Source: Tyto alba
Taxonomy: Eukaryota > Chordata > Aves > Strigiformes > Tytonidae
Reading direction: 5' to 3'
Length of the DNA stretch: 64,000 nucleotides
Assembly: GCF_018691265.1 (NCBI RefSeq)
Contig: NW_024881322.1
Coordinates: 14,657,489 to 14,721,488, forward strand
A program made the position numbers and the translations under genes. This document shows, in pieces, positions 13,677 to 26,324 of this stretch. The first letter of the stretch is position 1. Every line of letters begins with the position of its first letter. Below the pieces are notes generated by a model. That model was not told the DNA's origin, did no database searches, and was given only the letters and a program-made list of their open reading frames with translations.

Positions 13677-14280
13677 GATGCCTGCCCTACCCTGCCCTGC
13701 TCTACCCTGCCCTGCCCTGCCCTACCCTGCCCTGCTCTACCCTGCCCTGCCCTGCACTGCCCTGCCCTGCCCTGCCCAGCCCTACCCCGCCCTGCCCTGC
13801 CCTGCCCCGCCCTGCCCTGCCCTGCCCCGCCCTGCCCCGCCCTGCCCTGCCCCGCCCTGCCCCGCCCCGCCCTGCCCTGCCCTGCCCTGCCCTGCCCTGC
13901 CCTGCCCTGCACTGCCCCGCCCTGCCCAGCCCTGCCCCACCCAGCCCTGCCCAGCCCTGCCCCACCCAGCCCTGCCCTGCCCTGCCCCGCCCTGCCCCAC
14001 CCTGCCCTGCCCCGCCCTGCCCTGCCCCACCCAGCCCTGCCCAGCCCTGCCCCGCCCTGCCCTGCCCCACCCTGCCCCACCCTGCCCCACCCTGTCCTGC
14101 CCTGCCCTGCCCTGAACTGCCCTGCACTGCCCTGCCCAGCCCTGCCCTGCACTGCCCCACCCTGCCCCGCCCTGCCCTGCCCTGCCCCGCCCTGCCCCGC
14201 CCTGCCCCGCCCTGCCCTGCCCCGCCCTGCCCTGCCCCGCCCTGCCCTGCCCTGCCCCGCCCTGCCCTGCCCTGCACTGC
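13677..14280. repeat. (CCCTG)n pentanucleotide array, about 600 bp
   Basis: About 120 copies of a 5-bp unit, CCCTG on the plus strand, with variants CCCCG, CCCAG, CCCAC, CACTG and CCCTA. The minus strand is therefore a series of GGG runs spaced by two bases (GGGCAGGGCAGGG), an ideal G-quadruplex pattern. Because the unit lacks stop codons and is not a multiple of three, several frames on both strands are open for up to about 255 codons; these are artefacts of the repeat, not genes. Confidence 0.97.
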
Positions 14281-15045
14281 AGGGTGGCCTGAAAATCACC
14301 TGCCAAAACCCCTTGGGTTCATTTTATGAGCCAGTTCCTGACTTTGGTGTCTTCTGGTCTTCAAGGAGCAGCTTCGCTTTCAGAGGATGGTTCTCCCTTC
14401 CTCTAGCTGGAGCCTTGCCTCGGACGCTGCTGGCCGGCCCCTGCAGCACAGGAACTCCTATCAGTTGTAACACGCTCGTCTTCAACTGGGGGAGTTGGGA
14501 GGTCAAAATGTGACATCGAAGAAAGCATCTAGTCATATCTAACCACGGGTCCAAAAAAAGTGTTTTTCTCTGTCGCTAAAAGACATGAGATCTTAAAATA
14601 TGCAAAGAGGGGTTAAGGCCACCCAGACAATATTCCTGGGACAGAGTCCTACATTATTGCTGTTACCTTTGTTCTCTGTGTTGTCTCATTTAGTACTTCT
14701 GGAAGGCAAGGCAGCAGCTGACTTTCCCAACCTTCCTTAATGGCTTTCTTTCCCATCAAGGAGTGCAGAAAGATAATATGTTCTATGGCAGAATTTAAGT
14801 CTTTGCACATTGCTTTGTCCCGCCACAGCCACAGCCTGGCCTCACCTCCAGGGTTTGCACTACAGCTCGTGTTTGAACTTTTCCAGCTTTGGACCTCGGG
14901 TCTTGGATCTGCACTTTAGCAAGAGGAAGGCCAGATGAGATGAAGGCCTCTGACTCCCACTCCAGACCTTCCCAAACCGTGGGAGTGCTCCTCTTCTGCA
15001 GCTCTGCTCCGGGCCCTTCTCTAAATATAACCATAACGCAACAAA

Positions 15046-15057
15046 ATAATGATGATG

Positions 15058-15126
<69 letters not shown>
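15046..15126. repeat. (TAA)n trinucleotide microsatellite
   Basis: About 27 units of TAA/ATA, slightly imperfect at the left (GATGATGATA). The minus strand reads as a run of tyrosine codons in one frame and the plus strand as asparagine, which explains the open frames there. A perfect array of this length is probably polymorphic. Confidence 0.97.
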
Positions 15127-16777
15127 GAAACCAAGAAATAACTGCAACTTTCCATCTGACAGTGGTTGAATTATTACCACAGTTACATCACAGCTGAAAC
15201 AGGTGCAAGGAAATAAGCCTCCCAAAAGTTTCTATTCAGGAGGGAAATGATTGAAGAAAGAGAGAAAGAGGGAAAGAGGAAGGCAGAGGTAAGGGTAGGA
15301 GCCAGGGGACAGAGCAGAAGTTGTTTCTCTTGGGATGTGGCCAACTTAGTAGCTGTCCAAACCCAGGAGATGTCTTGGATGCTTCTTCTGGTACTGTCTT
15401 TGCTTTTTCCATTTTCAGGCTGTTAGCAGAGAGCGTGATAACACCAGTATCGCGCTGCCCTCTGAATGCCCTATTGCCTGGGACCTCCACAGCCCGCTGA
15501 ACCACGTTTAGGCCTGATGCAAGCAGACACACATCCTTCCAAGCAGATTTTGTGCAATTTTCAAGGAATCCTTCATGGACTCATCAGCTCAAGTAATTCT
15601 CTCTGCCCCAAAACTATGGGGAAGGGAAGCGATTACGAGCAAGCTCATGTTCCTCCAGCAGCTGCAGTCACTTTGGGTGGGATTCATCTGACTAAACATA
15701 GATGTCTCCATCTGAGCTAGTCACGCTAGGCTCCCTTTATGGGGGAGAATATGGGGAAATATAGGCGCAGCTATGAGTCATCCCCCTCCCCAGGTCGGTG
15801 TCTAGAACAGGTCAGGTAAATCTTGCCCGTTTCTCTTCTTTGCTTGTAAAAGGAGCTGCAACGAAGAGGCCAGGTGTAGCTCTGTAAAGTTAGACGAAGT
15901 CCATCCTTTATCCGGGGTCCAAACCAAATGATTCGATGTGGGCCTGAAGGGCCAAGCCGTGATGACGGCATCGCCCGCAAACGCCAGGGAAAGGCAGCAG
16001 AGTGGGGTAAATTGGAGCAAGGGGTGCTCACTGCCTGTGGCGGAGCTGTGAGCCGAGGGCACGAAACCGGGGAGCACTTCCCATGCTACGTGTGCGCCGG
16101 GGAGGCGTGGGGAAAGGAAGCACTGCGGTTGCCAGAAGCACCGACGGAGTTACTTCATGTCGTTATCTGATGAGAAAAGTAATGAGGCAAAAATGCTCTG
16201 AGCATGCCGTGAGCCAGCTCCTCTGTCGAGGGATTACTGCTGAGGACTCTCAAGGCCTTATGTGCACCCACGACCGTAACCCATGAGTAAGAGCATGAAG
16301 CACGCACACAAGGTAAATAAACGGTTAGAGGGAGCTGCTCCAAGTCAAATTCCTCCCCGTTTTTTTTTTTTTTTTTTTTCTCTTTTCCTTTCTCACCAGT
16401 GAGAGACAAACAAAAGCTCAAGTGATGTCATGGGGCAATGAATTTGGCAAGTTTCTTGCTGTGTGTCCCAGTACATGACAAACCCATTTACTGACATTAT
16501 CTTTGCATTCGCCACGAGGTGAAATTATAGCAGAGCCCAGCGGCATGAAGCAGGGTGCAGAGGAAAGATAAGGCTTTTCAGACCTACTGCAACTGGTTCT
16601 GCTCAGTGCTAACCTAAAGCTAACGCGTGGGCCAAGTGCCAAACATCCATCTCCCTGCTGTAGGTCGTTGACTGACAGAGAGGAGCTGGTGCTGGAGGGG
16701 CCTTCAATTTTCCTCCCAGAAAAATCAGGAAAGTGAGTGAATTTGCTTAAAAATGGGCTAACAAAGCAAGCAAAATA

Positions 16778-16797
16778 TGTGTGTGTGTGTGTGTGTA
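16778..16797. repeat. (TG)n dinucleotide microsatellite
   Basis: About ten perfect TG units, followed by TATGCACGTGTTTGCACATG, an alternating purine-pyrimidine stretch. Confidence 0.9.
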
Positions 16798-19559
16798 TGC
16801 ACGTGTTTGCACATGCACACGGTGTGCTTTGGAAAGACCTAAGGAGTGGAAGTCCACAGAAGCTGACGTGGGAATTTAGGAACTCTCATGCACTCAGGAC
16901 TTGGGGTCCTCAGCCTCCGCAGTACATTGATGGATGATTTTGTGCTGGGATTTTTGAGAGATTCTCTTTCTCTAGCTGCTACACAGGACTGGGGTTCTGG
17001 TGCCTTTAAGCCTGCCAAAGGTTTTGGTATCAAGACAGCTCCTTGCTTTGTGCTTGGATATTTCTGGGAAAGCCGCTGGGAGGTAAGGAGAGGTATGTTC
17101 ATTAAGTGCCCTCACTTGGAGCTAAAGGGCCGAGCACTGCTCCTGTTCCTTCACCTTGTTACAAGAAGCTCACTGGGACAAACAAAATGGTTAAAGGTGC
17201 GCGATGAGAAAACTGCCTGGTGATTGCATTACCCCCAGGGTGGGACAGCTGCTGGTCCCAGGTATGGAGGTCCAGCCCTGGGTGCATGCTGGTTTTTGTT
17301 CCCTCCCTCTGGCCACGGTCCCTGTCTGGAAAAATAACCTATTTGCTCCTCATTCATTAACACCCTGGCTGTGGGATTTGTGTGTTCAAGCCAAGCGGCA
17401 CAATCTGACCTGCCCTGTAGGATCGAAACAAGCTGTCCTGGATAATCACTCCCCTCGCCAGAGGTGCAAGTGCATGGGGTGGGCTCCCCAGGGACCCTGC
17501 GTGCCTGCGCCCCGCGGCTGGATTGGCACCAATGCCTATTAATAGAAATAGAGGAAGAGATTAGGAGAGGAGAAAACCACAGCTCTCTCTTGGAGAGAAC
17601 GCCTGGCCCGTGCTGCTGGCTCACCGCAGCGCATCACCCCAGTCGCTGCACACTTAGGATATGGCTTTTTTTGGCTGCAGGGAGCTGAGAGTCAACCCCA
17701 CGCAGCTCAGCTCTCTGTGGCACCCGAGCGGTGTGTTTGCCTCACGCCGAGATGTCCAGCCTGTACGAATTTGCTCCAAGGGACATCCTCTTCTCCCTTG
17801 CTTTCAGCAGTTTGGTTAAGAAGCTTGAGGCTTTCCTGAAGGCGACGAGGGGCAACAGCTGAAACTGTGGATCTGCTTCCTCCGCTGAGAAACATATCCA
17901 GAAATGTTTCACTACTTCAGTCTGCTGAAGGAGAAAACTGGACCGGACCCCATGCAGCTCTGGGCTTGCGGGGCTTCGAGAGCAAAGCAGGTTATGTAGG
18001 CACTCTTGCTTTAAGAATTGATTTCCTAAGTGAACTGTCAACTCCCGGTGGCTAGAAAAATCTGCAAACAATTTCTCGTCACTGAACAAAGCAAATCTTT
18101 GTACTGTGCTGTAATAGTTCATTATTAAATAAAGGCTCCTTTGTTAGGCTATAAGAAATGGTGTGTACTCTGCCACGCTTCACGATGTGCCTTGGTGTGA
18201 CTTTGCAATGCACATAAAATTGTATTTCATGTCCCGTGAAAAGATGACGTAGTGGGTTGTTTTAATTTTGGTAGGAAAAGCGCAGGGTGAAGCAAAGCTC
18301 ATAGCACAGCTCTGATGATTGGATGTTACTGTTGATGCAGCTGATCCACAATCGCATGAGAGGACCCGGAGACTGGACTTTCTCTCGTTTGCAGCAGGGT
18401 AAATGAGGAACAACATGGGTGAAATTACTAGTGAGGAGAGTGAGGGAAAACTTTAACAGCTGCAATTCCTACAAACTGTGCTACTTGCTGGCCTGTCTTT
18501 TTGCAATTCCAGGCTTAAATGAGTCAAAACAGGAACCAAAGGGCGTCAGTGTTTTCCCATCCAGAAAAACAAATGCGTTTCCAGCTCCCTCCCTTCTTTC
18601 TCTTTGCTCTGCACCCAGCAAGCTCCCGGTAAGCTGACAGTTTTGGCCCTCCAGCTGCAGAGCCCTGCTACCCTGCTCAGCATCTGTTCGAGTCGCGGCA
18701 GCCGTGAGCCCTTTGCCTGAGCAGGAGGGTCAGACCTCGCTTCACATCTCCCTAATCCACACTGCCCAAAATGCTTCCCCCACCCCCAGCTTTGAGCCCT
18801 GGGATCCCCCTTTCCCTACGGGCACACGGGCCCTTAGTGTCTTCCTTTGCATTTCACTCACACGCACCTTTTAACCAAACTCATCAGGGCGTCGTGTAAG
18901 CTTGCAGCCCCCATAGTTTTTTTTCTCTTGCGATGTTTTTTTTGCACAGGTTTGGCTGTGCATGAGGAGGGCTGTGGTTTTCCTGCTCCTTCCTTCCCCC
19001 CATCACACCATCAGGGCCCTGGGAGACCCCCCCAGTGCTGGTGCTTCCCACGTAGCCAGGGCCCAAGCAGGCATTGGGCAGTGGTTTCTCCGAGCCCTGC
19101 TCACTTTCAGCTCTTGGCTGGGCTGCAAACGGGGCTTTTCCGATAAGCGTCCAGCCCAGGCTGAGGCTGCTGGCTCCCGTCGCCTGGGTGATTCATATGC
19201 CATCTAATAATAGCCGCTCCCGGCCATGCCAGCACAATAACTGTCCACGGAAAACTCCACACTGCTTTGGGGTGCCGGCCCATCAGCTTTCCCGAGCTGG
19301 TGCTTTGCCTTTGTGGCCGCAAACCGAGCTGCAGGCATGGCCGTGAGCGGTGCCGTGAGTCCTCCATCCCAGCTGGAATGCCAGCACCGGGCCAGTTTGG
19401 GAGCTGGTGGAAAGTGCTCCTCCTGCTAATTTACATAAAGCAGTTGCTCTTAATTACCTGCTCTGCTGGCCAGCAGCCAGCTCAGGTAGTTGCACTTCAG
19501 CCCAACTACCACCCCTAGACTTTCCAGGCGCAAAACCGTGTTTTTTCTTTATTTGACAT

Positions 19560-22500
19560 CCCCCCCAAATGCTGTTTAGAGCATCTGCAAGAAGCTGTTA
19601 CACGGCTGCCAAATTCATCTTGGCAGCAGAGCTGCTGCTGCTCCCGCTACTGCAAGGCAGCGGGAGGTTTGCTGGGGATGCCTCAGTCACTCGTTTGGCT
19701 GTTCCCACGAAGAAAGGGCAATGGCAGGGCAAAACGACACTCGTGCCCCCCCCCCCCAGCCCGGCTCCTGCACCACCTTCTCCAGCACTCCTGTGGGATT
19801 TACCCTGGCTGGTGTTTGACCACGTAGAGAAGGCGGCGGGGAGGTGGCGGTGGAAGCTGGAGAGGTCTCAGCCCTGGGAACGTGTGGCTTGTCAGGTGTC
19901 GGGTCTACATCTTGGGTGCGGAGCAGATGTGAGGCCGGGGCGGGGGGTGAGAGGCAGGTTACAGGCGCAGTCGGTTAGTTAAGGCTCATGCTTCACGCAA
20001 GGACAGCGATCCCTGTGGGGTGGGAGTGGGATGCCCAGGCCGGCTGTGGGTGGGTGGGTGGGTGGGTGGGGTGGGTGGGCAGCCCGGCCGTGCAGCCGGG
20101 ACGGCACCGCACAGTGAGCCAGGACTCCCACAGCGTGGCAGCACTGAACTGCCGAGACAGGCTCGGGACCTCGGTCTCCACGATGGCTCCTTCCTCCGCT
20201 GCTTGGAGCTTCGCTGTGGCCCCGGGAGGGGGGTGAGGAGGGGAACAGCACACGGCGCTGCCAAGCCCTCGGAGGTGAGCCTCGAAGAGCGGATGAGGAT
20301 GAAGCAGAAGCCAGAAGGCCGACTTAAAGTGATGGAGGCGAGGAGACGCGCGTGACGCCGAGCACTACGGCAGCGTGAGCCGGGCACCCCGGGCGGGAGG
20401 ATGGAGGCAAGTGGAGCCCCTTCCCTCCTGCCACCAAACCCCGGGGCTGCGAGCTGGGCTGCCCACGCAAAACCTCCCGCCCAGGCACCCCAAGACCTTC
20501 GCTGACTTTAACTCGTGGGGACGGCGGCCGGGCTCCCCCGCCTTCCCGGCAGTCGTGGGGATGGTGCTGGGCTGCCACGCCACCCACGCGGAGGCCGGGG
20601 GGATTTTCCTGGGAGGCCGCTGGCTCGTCAGATCGCTTTTGCTATTTGTTTGCCTTGCTGGAAGGTTTTCCTTTCGTTCTTCCCCAGAGCTAGGATGGGG
20701 CTGGGGTTTTCCAGCCCTGGGAGCAGGGTGACACGGGTGAGCTCCCTGCAAATCCAGGCTCTGAGGTCCAGCTATGCCGGCACCAGCAGTGGTAAGGCAG
20801 CTGTGGCATTCACCTCCTGAGGACCTCAGATGCGCTTTTTTGGAGCCCTCCTGTATTGCAAAAAGCATCAAAACACTTCTCCACCTCTCCCGGGGAGGAG
20901 AAGGAAGAGCTGGCCCTGAGGCTGTCATACATGGCTGCAGCCTTCAAGGACGCCCCAGATCCAAAACTGGGCTGGCCCCACTTTTGCTAAGGGCATGTGG
21001 TGGTTCTAAAATGACTAAATGCCGTCTTTTCGCTTTGTTTTTCTTCCTCTAAATCCGATGTTTTCATTGCAGTGGACCAACACTTACCAGCAAAATGACT
21101 GTGACCAAATAGTCATGCTCAGCAAACACACCACAGTGGCACCAGCAAATCCAAGCAATGCCACCTTTTAGGGCATACTGGGAACAGCATTTGGGTTTTT
21201 GAGGCTCTTCATTTTTAAGTTTAGCTCAAGGTCAGCCAGACATGAGCTGACTTTCATATGCCCATACACATCGCTCTTAAAGCAAGGAAATTTGCATCCA
21301 AAACTAATGGAAACCCTGAAGTTTTCAGGACAATGTTGACCTCACCTGGTGTAGGAGCAGGGAGAAGACAGCCTGTTACTCTGCAGTCTGCTCTCCTGAA
21401 GGAAAATACTTTGTCTGAGAACACGCACAAAGGAATGAGGATTGAGTCCGGCAGTGCTCATATTTAACTTCGGGACTGTAGATTTTTTTCTGTGAGCTCC
21501 TTCGCAATGAAAAGTCCAAGGAGATTTTTGCGATTTCCTGGGATTTCTGCAAAATCGGGCGCATTGCGCCCACGTCTCGAAGTGCAGCCTGGCAGAGGGA
21601 GTTTGCACACAAGCTGCTGAAACTGCGGGAGGTGCTGAAGGCAGAGCTGAGGCCACCCCAGGCCCCAGCTGTGTTTCAAACAGAAGACGCAGAGACTGCG
21701 ATCACAGATCCCAGTCGAAGTGGACATCTCACATCTCCGAAGAGTCCCTGGCTTCAGCATCAGCAGAGAGGTTGCTGGGTGGAGGAGGATTTCCCACTGC
21801 ATTTTGCTGGCTGATGCTCCAGCCCTCTTGTTCTCTGCTGACACTCCGGATAAACCGGAGCCGGGCACTTTCCGGCATCCCATGCCAAGCAGAACTCAGG
21901 TGAAGAGCTGATTGAAACCCAAACTGTCTCAAGGGCACGAAGGTACGTAAGAAGCTCTAGACTGCACTCCACAGAGCTAAGAAAGGCATTGCTGCCCCCC
22001 TAACTGCATAGCTAGCTTTTGCACAGCTTCAAGCTTTTTCTGTAATTGGGAGGAAACAGCAGCAACCTCCAAGGGACCAGCCAAGGAGAGGGAAAACCAG
22101 CGTGCAGTATTGTTGGTTTCCCCCTTTTGCCACAGCCCAGCCTTGAGAAGAGGAGGAAAGGGCAGGGAGAGGCGTGCAGAAGAGGGGAAGGGCTGGACGT
22201 GGGGCAGGGGTAGGAGCTGTGCCAGCGGGCTTGCCGGCGCTGTGCCGGCCGCGGCGAGGCCGCGTGGTGGGCATGGGCTGGGGGGCACCGCACCGCGGAC
22301 TTCAGAGTGACACGAATTCCTCAAGTTTAGCAATAAAAGAAACATGCGTGGTGTGACACCGTGTGTGTCCCCCCCCCCCCCCATAACAGTGCCCAAAGGA
22401 GAGCGCTTGCCAGCTGGGCAATGGTGTGGGGCCCCCCAGCCAAAGTCGGAGGAGTTTACTGAAAGCAATGGACCGGGGGCTGAAGTGGTCAGCAATGCCA

Positions 22501-25360
22501 GGAATGAGATGTATCTGCCCTTTCCCAGTACAAGCCATCTAGGCAGATAAAGAATTTGGCCAGTGAAAACTTTACCACCGCCCTTTGGCACTGTGGGGTG
22601 TGCTGCAGGTCTTCGAAGCAAAACTGCCTCAAGGCAAGATGGACGAATTGGGTTTTTCCTGTGGCTCGGGAGGGCTGGCTGCTCATGTCATGGACGTGGG
22701 AAGTCTTCCAGCAGTAAAGGTGCAGCAGGAGCCACGCTCGGGAGGAGGAAGCACACAGGTTTCCCACGTTCCTCCCGCAGGAGGTGCTGCCTGGAGCCAC
22801 ACGACCCTTTCTCAGCCCAGCCCTATAGGTGCCTCTGCTTTGGGGTCATCACTAAAGGTTTGCTGTAGGAACTTAAGTACTTCTGTGGCTCCACGCCTGA
22901 GCAGCTCCCTGCTCCCACTCCCTCTGCTGAGCGTGGGGCTGGCAGCGCCGGGGGCTCTGACAGTGGAGGATGCTCAGGTGCAGCAGGAGTGGGGTCGTTC
23001 AGCCCAGATAATTAGTGCTACTATTTCTGTCTCTGGCTTTTCTCGGTTCTTATCCATCGGGGGCTCTTTTCAGGCATTACAGAGCTTTCCACCCTCTTGT
23101 TTTCTTTTCTCTCTCCTCTGTTGTCTTCCAGATTTTTGCCACTGTTTCACGTTGCTGTCCAAGTTATTTGTCTCTTCTGTCTTGCTCCGGTCGTGGGAAC
23201 ATTAGTAATGTTTTCCTGCAGAGCAGGGTGGCTTGGAGACCGCCTCGCAGACCTGACAGCCATCCTAGTGCTGCTGGCAAGGGCTGGAGCCGCTCTGCCA
23301 GCCCCTGGGAACCGATCCCGCGTACGGCTCATCACCATCAGATCTACCCACCGCTGCTCTCTCCCGCCCGGGCCCAACCGCGCTGCCGCCGCTGCAGCCC
23401 ATCCCGCTCGCTCCCGGCGCTCCTGCCGCAGCCTGCGGCTGTGGAGGGAAGCACCACTGGCGTGGGCCTCCCACCCACGAGTGACCGTGTTGGTCTGGCA
23501 CGGGCTTAGCCAGCCGGGAGGGCGGCTGCTTCCCTGGCGAGGCGTGAAATGGGTCACGCCGTCCCCAGGACACGGGTGAAGCAGGGGACCAGGACTGCAG
23601 GGCAGCGTGGCATCAGCTGCGGGGGCTGTACCCCACGGGGCGGGGGGGAGGCAGACAAGGAGGTCTGCGTGCAGGCAGCCACAGGGTGCAGGGAGTCCCC
23701 TTAAATGCAGTCAGTTCTTCCTTCTCCCTTGCCCAAACCCGCTCCTTTTTTTTTTTCCTGGGAAAGGCACAGGGCCGGTGTGCAGCCACTGAGGGAAGAT
23801 GGGTGGAGATGGTGGGAAAGACGAGGGGTAGAAACACAACGTGGTTATGTGCTTCTCAGGGTGGAAAGAAGCCCAGGTTACTAAATAGCAGGCAATTTGA
23901 GCATGAGCTATTAGCATCAGTTGTTTGTACTGGGAAGTGATGCCTAGGGGCTTCCATTGCACTAATCATGTAACAAAACAGCGTTCCTAACACAAATAAC
24001 TTGTGTTTCAGCCTGCAGAGAGCAAGTCATCTCCTTCCCATCACACCCCTCTTTGAAAAAATAGTATGAAGATTGCACAGTCGAGCCCACAAAAATTGGG
24101 AAAGGAGAAAAATGACACCGGGCTGTCCTGTAGTGCCATCGTTTACGCCCAGCTGGGTAACACCATCAGCATCTTAGGCCCGCGCTGCCTGCTTTTCCCC
24201 TGTGGCTCCTCTGATTCATCCCCAAACCTGGCAGGTCTGGCCTCAGCATTATTAGTGATTTTTTTTTTTTTTTTGGCGTGTGTGTGTTGCTCTTGTGTTT
24301 GGGTGTAGTACCATCACATCACCTGTTTCAGATAGCGGGGGGTTGTGAGGGTGGGCTTTTTCCTGCCTTGCTGATGGGTGCTGTATTTCTCTGTTGTGAT
24401 TTTTTTTTTTCCAGGCTTTCAGTTTTCTCGAGTATGTGCCCTTCTGAAGTAAGAAACCAATTTAATGAATTCAGTTAATTAGTTTACAACCTTGGCACCA
24501 AAGCACAGACTAAAGGTCAACTGCATCCGCTAATTTTGGATGCTACAAACCATGAACGCCCTGCTATAGCTTGTTTTTTTTTTTTTGTTTTGTTTTGTTT
24601 TCCTGAGGACTTGGCATTATTTTGGGTTTTGCCACAGGTCCTCCTGCCCCTGGCTGCAGCTTTGCACATGCAGCTCTTCACCAGCCCGATCTTGAGTCTG
24701 GCTAGAGGACCAGAGCTATGTCCTGCGGCCGCAGCCCTTCCCCTTGCTGCGCTCACACCTGCCGACGCCGCAGCCCGGGCGCCTGCCACCCTCGGCACCG
24801 CAAAGCACCACGGTGATCAACCAGGGCTTTGCTGCAGGGGGGGACCCCGCAGCATCTCCTGCCCACCCTGCCAGTCATCCTGAGGCAAGGACCCGCCGGT
24901 GGAGGAGACGCAACTGGAAAACGAGCACGCACGGGGGGGTTGTTAAAGCGGGGTGGGGAGGGGGGGGGTTGTGGCAGCACGGTGCAAGGAGCGGGTGCAT
25001 GGGATCCCTTACGGGAGCAAGCGTGGGATGCTACTGACACTCGCTGAGCGTGATGCGCTGCACTCGTGGGCACGCCTTTCCCACGTTAGCATTTAAGAAG
25101 CGGGAGTCCCTCCCAGCCCGCTGCCCGTGGCTTTAGCCCTGTGTTCGCCTCGAAGCGCCTGGCAGGCGTGCTCGCTGGCCAGCGTGGATCCTGCTGCTGA
25201 CACCCCTCACCCCCGCGGGCCCGCTCGTTTCCCCACCGCTCCATCGTGTCTTCGTCCCAGGCTTGGCCCGTCCCTGCTGCTGAGCTCCTCTTGGTGGGGG
25301 AAGCTGGGGGGAAGCCACTGAGCGTCCCCCCGCCGCCCCCCACGTCAGCTGTTGTTGGAG
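19560..25360. other. GC-rich zone with CpG-dense patches, downstream of GLI3
   Basis: This zone is clearly richer in G and C than its flanks. CpG-dense patches lie at about 20080-20620, 23260-23560 and 24720-25350. Many open frames occur on both strands, the longest about 214 codons (21977-22621 minus), but none has a recognisable domain, good start context or plausible composition. Homopolymer C tracts lie at 19746-19757 and 22369-22382. It may include an unannotated non-coding promoter or a GC-biased recombination zone. Confidence 0.5.
20046..20079 (+). repeat. (GGGT)n repeat with G-quadruplex pattern
   Basis: Eight GGG or GGGG runs on the plus strand separated by single T. This meets the usual G3-loop1 quadruplex rule several times over. 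It sits at the left of the GC-rich zone. Confidence 0.92.
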
Positions 25361-25579
25361 CACTGCCACTCTGGGTGGGTTTTGGGTTGCAGCATATGAT
25401 ACAAGGCACCGTGGCCACCATCAAGCTCCTTCTCCCCCATCAGACCACTCCCAGGCCTCTCCTGCCTCTCTGGCTTCCCAACTGGGCATGGTGTGCCTCT
25501 CCCTTCCCCCCTTTGCCCCTCCCAAACCTTTTGTCTGTGCTAAGTGACAAAAGCTTAATAATGGCTGGAGAGCAAACAG

Positions 25580-25605
25580 AAAAAAAAAAAAAAAAAAAAA
25601 AAAAA
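25580..25605. repeat. Poly(A) run of 26
   Basis: A pure A26 run at the right edge of the GC-rich zone. No target-site duplication or retroposed gene body was recognised. Confidence 0.9.
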
Positions 25606-26309
25606 CAACCCAAAGAAGCTAAAATGAGCAGATGACAATGTGCAAGGTTACCTCCCTTGGCCTCAGGAATATTTGCTCACCTATTTCGGGTGACCTGGGA
25701 AGGACTAAGGCAGAAGCTGGGCACTGACAGCTCAACAGAGCGGTCGGGGTCTTCCCGGGGTACGGGCGATGAAAACAAGAGGTCTTGAAATGAGAACAGC
25801 TCAGTCACCTTAAAGCTAAGCAGCGTTCCAACTGCTTTTTGCCACAACTTGACATCGCCCACGACTGCTCTACTCAACAAGAGCACCCAACCGAGAGCGC
25901 CCAGCTTTGAAGACAACTGCATCTAGTTCTTCTGCAGATCACGAATGTCCCACCAGAGTGGACGCCAATAAACTAACCCGGCCAGAGGCGCTTCTCCTCC
26001 TCCTTCCCGCGCCTCTCCAGGGGTGGCCAAGCCTTTGCAGGACACTGCATTTTTTTATTTATTTCTTCACCTGGCACCCCACAGCCACTTTTCTTCAGAG
26101 AGAAGGTAAATGCCACTTTGCTTCCCCATCGGTTTTTAAAATGTGAACAAAGTGAAGCAACAAGGCTGGGAAGCAGCGGCAGAAAAGCGAGCGACCGTGA
26201 GTGCGAGTGATTCATGCGCCGATTGCAACCAGGCTCCCCAGCTGAATGAAAAAATAACTCCCTCCCCCAAGGAGATATTTTAAAAGCTGAAAGCTAAGAA
26301 CTTAAGTAC
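25606..26309. other. DNA just beyond the probable GLI3 transcript end
   Basis: About 700 bases of unique sequence between the A26 run and the distal poly(A) signal. It may lie in the transcription termination zone. Another AATAAATAAA on the minus strand near 26053-26062 could extend the transcript slightly. Confidence 0.45.
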
Positions 26310-26324
26310 AAAGGCTTTTGTGTT

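Larger units (their letters stand above)
14281..19559. other. Intergenic DNA downstream of GLI3, middle part
   Basis: Apart from the (TAA)n and (TG)n microsatellites and a T20 run at 16360-16379 this is unique sequence of average composition. No reading frame is convincing and no repeat family is recognised. Confidence 0.6.

Noticed and set aside
13532..14299. Open frames of up to 255 codons on both strands
   Set aside because: They are translations of the (CCCTG)n array, with a five-residue period in every frame and no domain. Not genes.
14860..15225. 121-codon frame with a poly-tyrosine run
   Set aside because: It is the (TAA)n microsatellite read on the minus strand; the flanks carry no recognisable domain.
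20365..20928. 187-codon minus-strand frame in the CpG-dense patch
   Set aside because: Overlaps other long frames on the opposite strand; composition follows GC content and no domain is recognised.
21977..22621. 214-codon minus-strand frame
   Set aside because: High GC lowers stop density here; the translation is low in recognisable structure and has no family resemblance or splice support.
22585..23205. 206-codon plus-strand frame
   Set aside because: No recognisable domain, overlaps other open frames in GC-rich DNA, and runs through Ser/Leu-rich pyrimidine stretches typical of chance frames.
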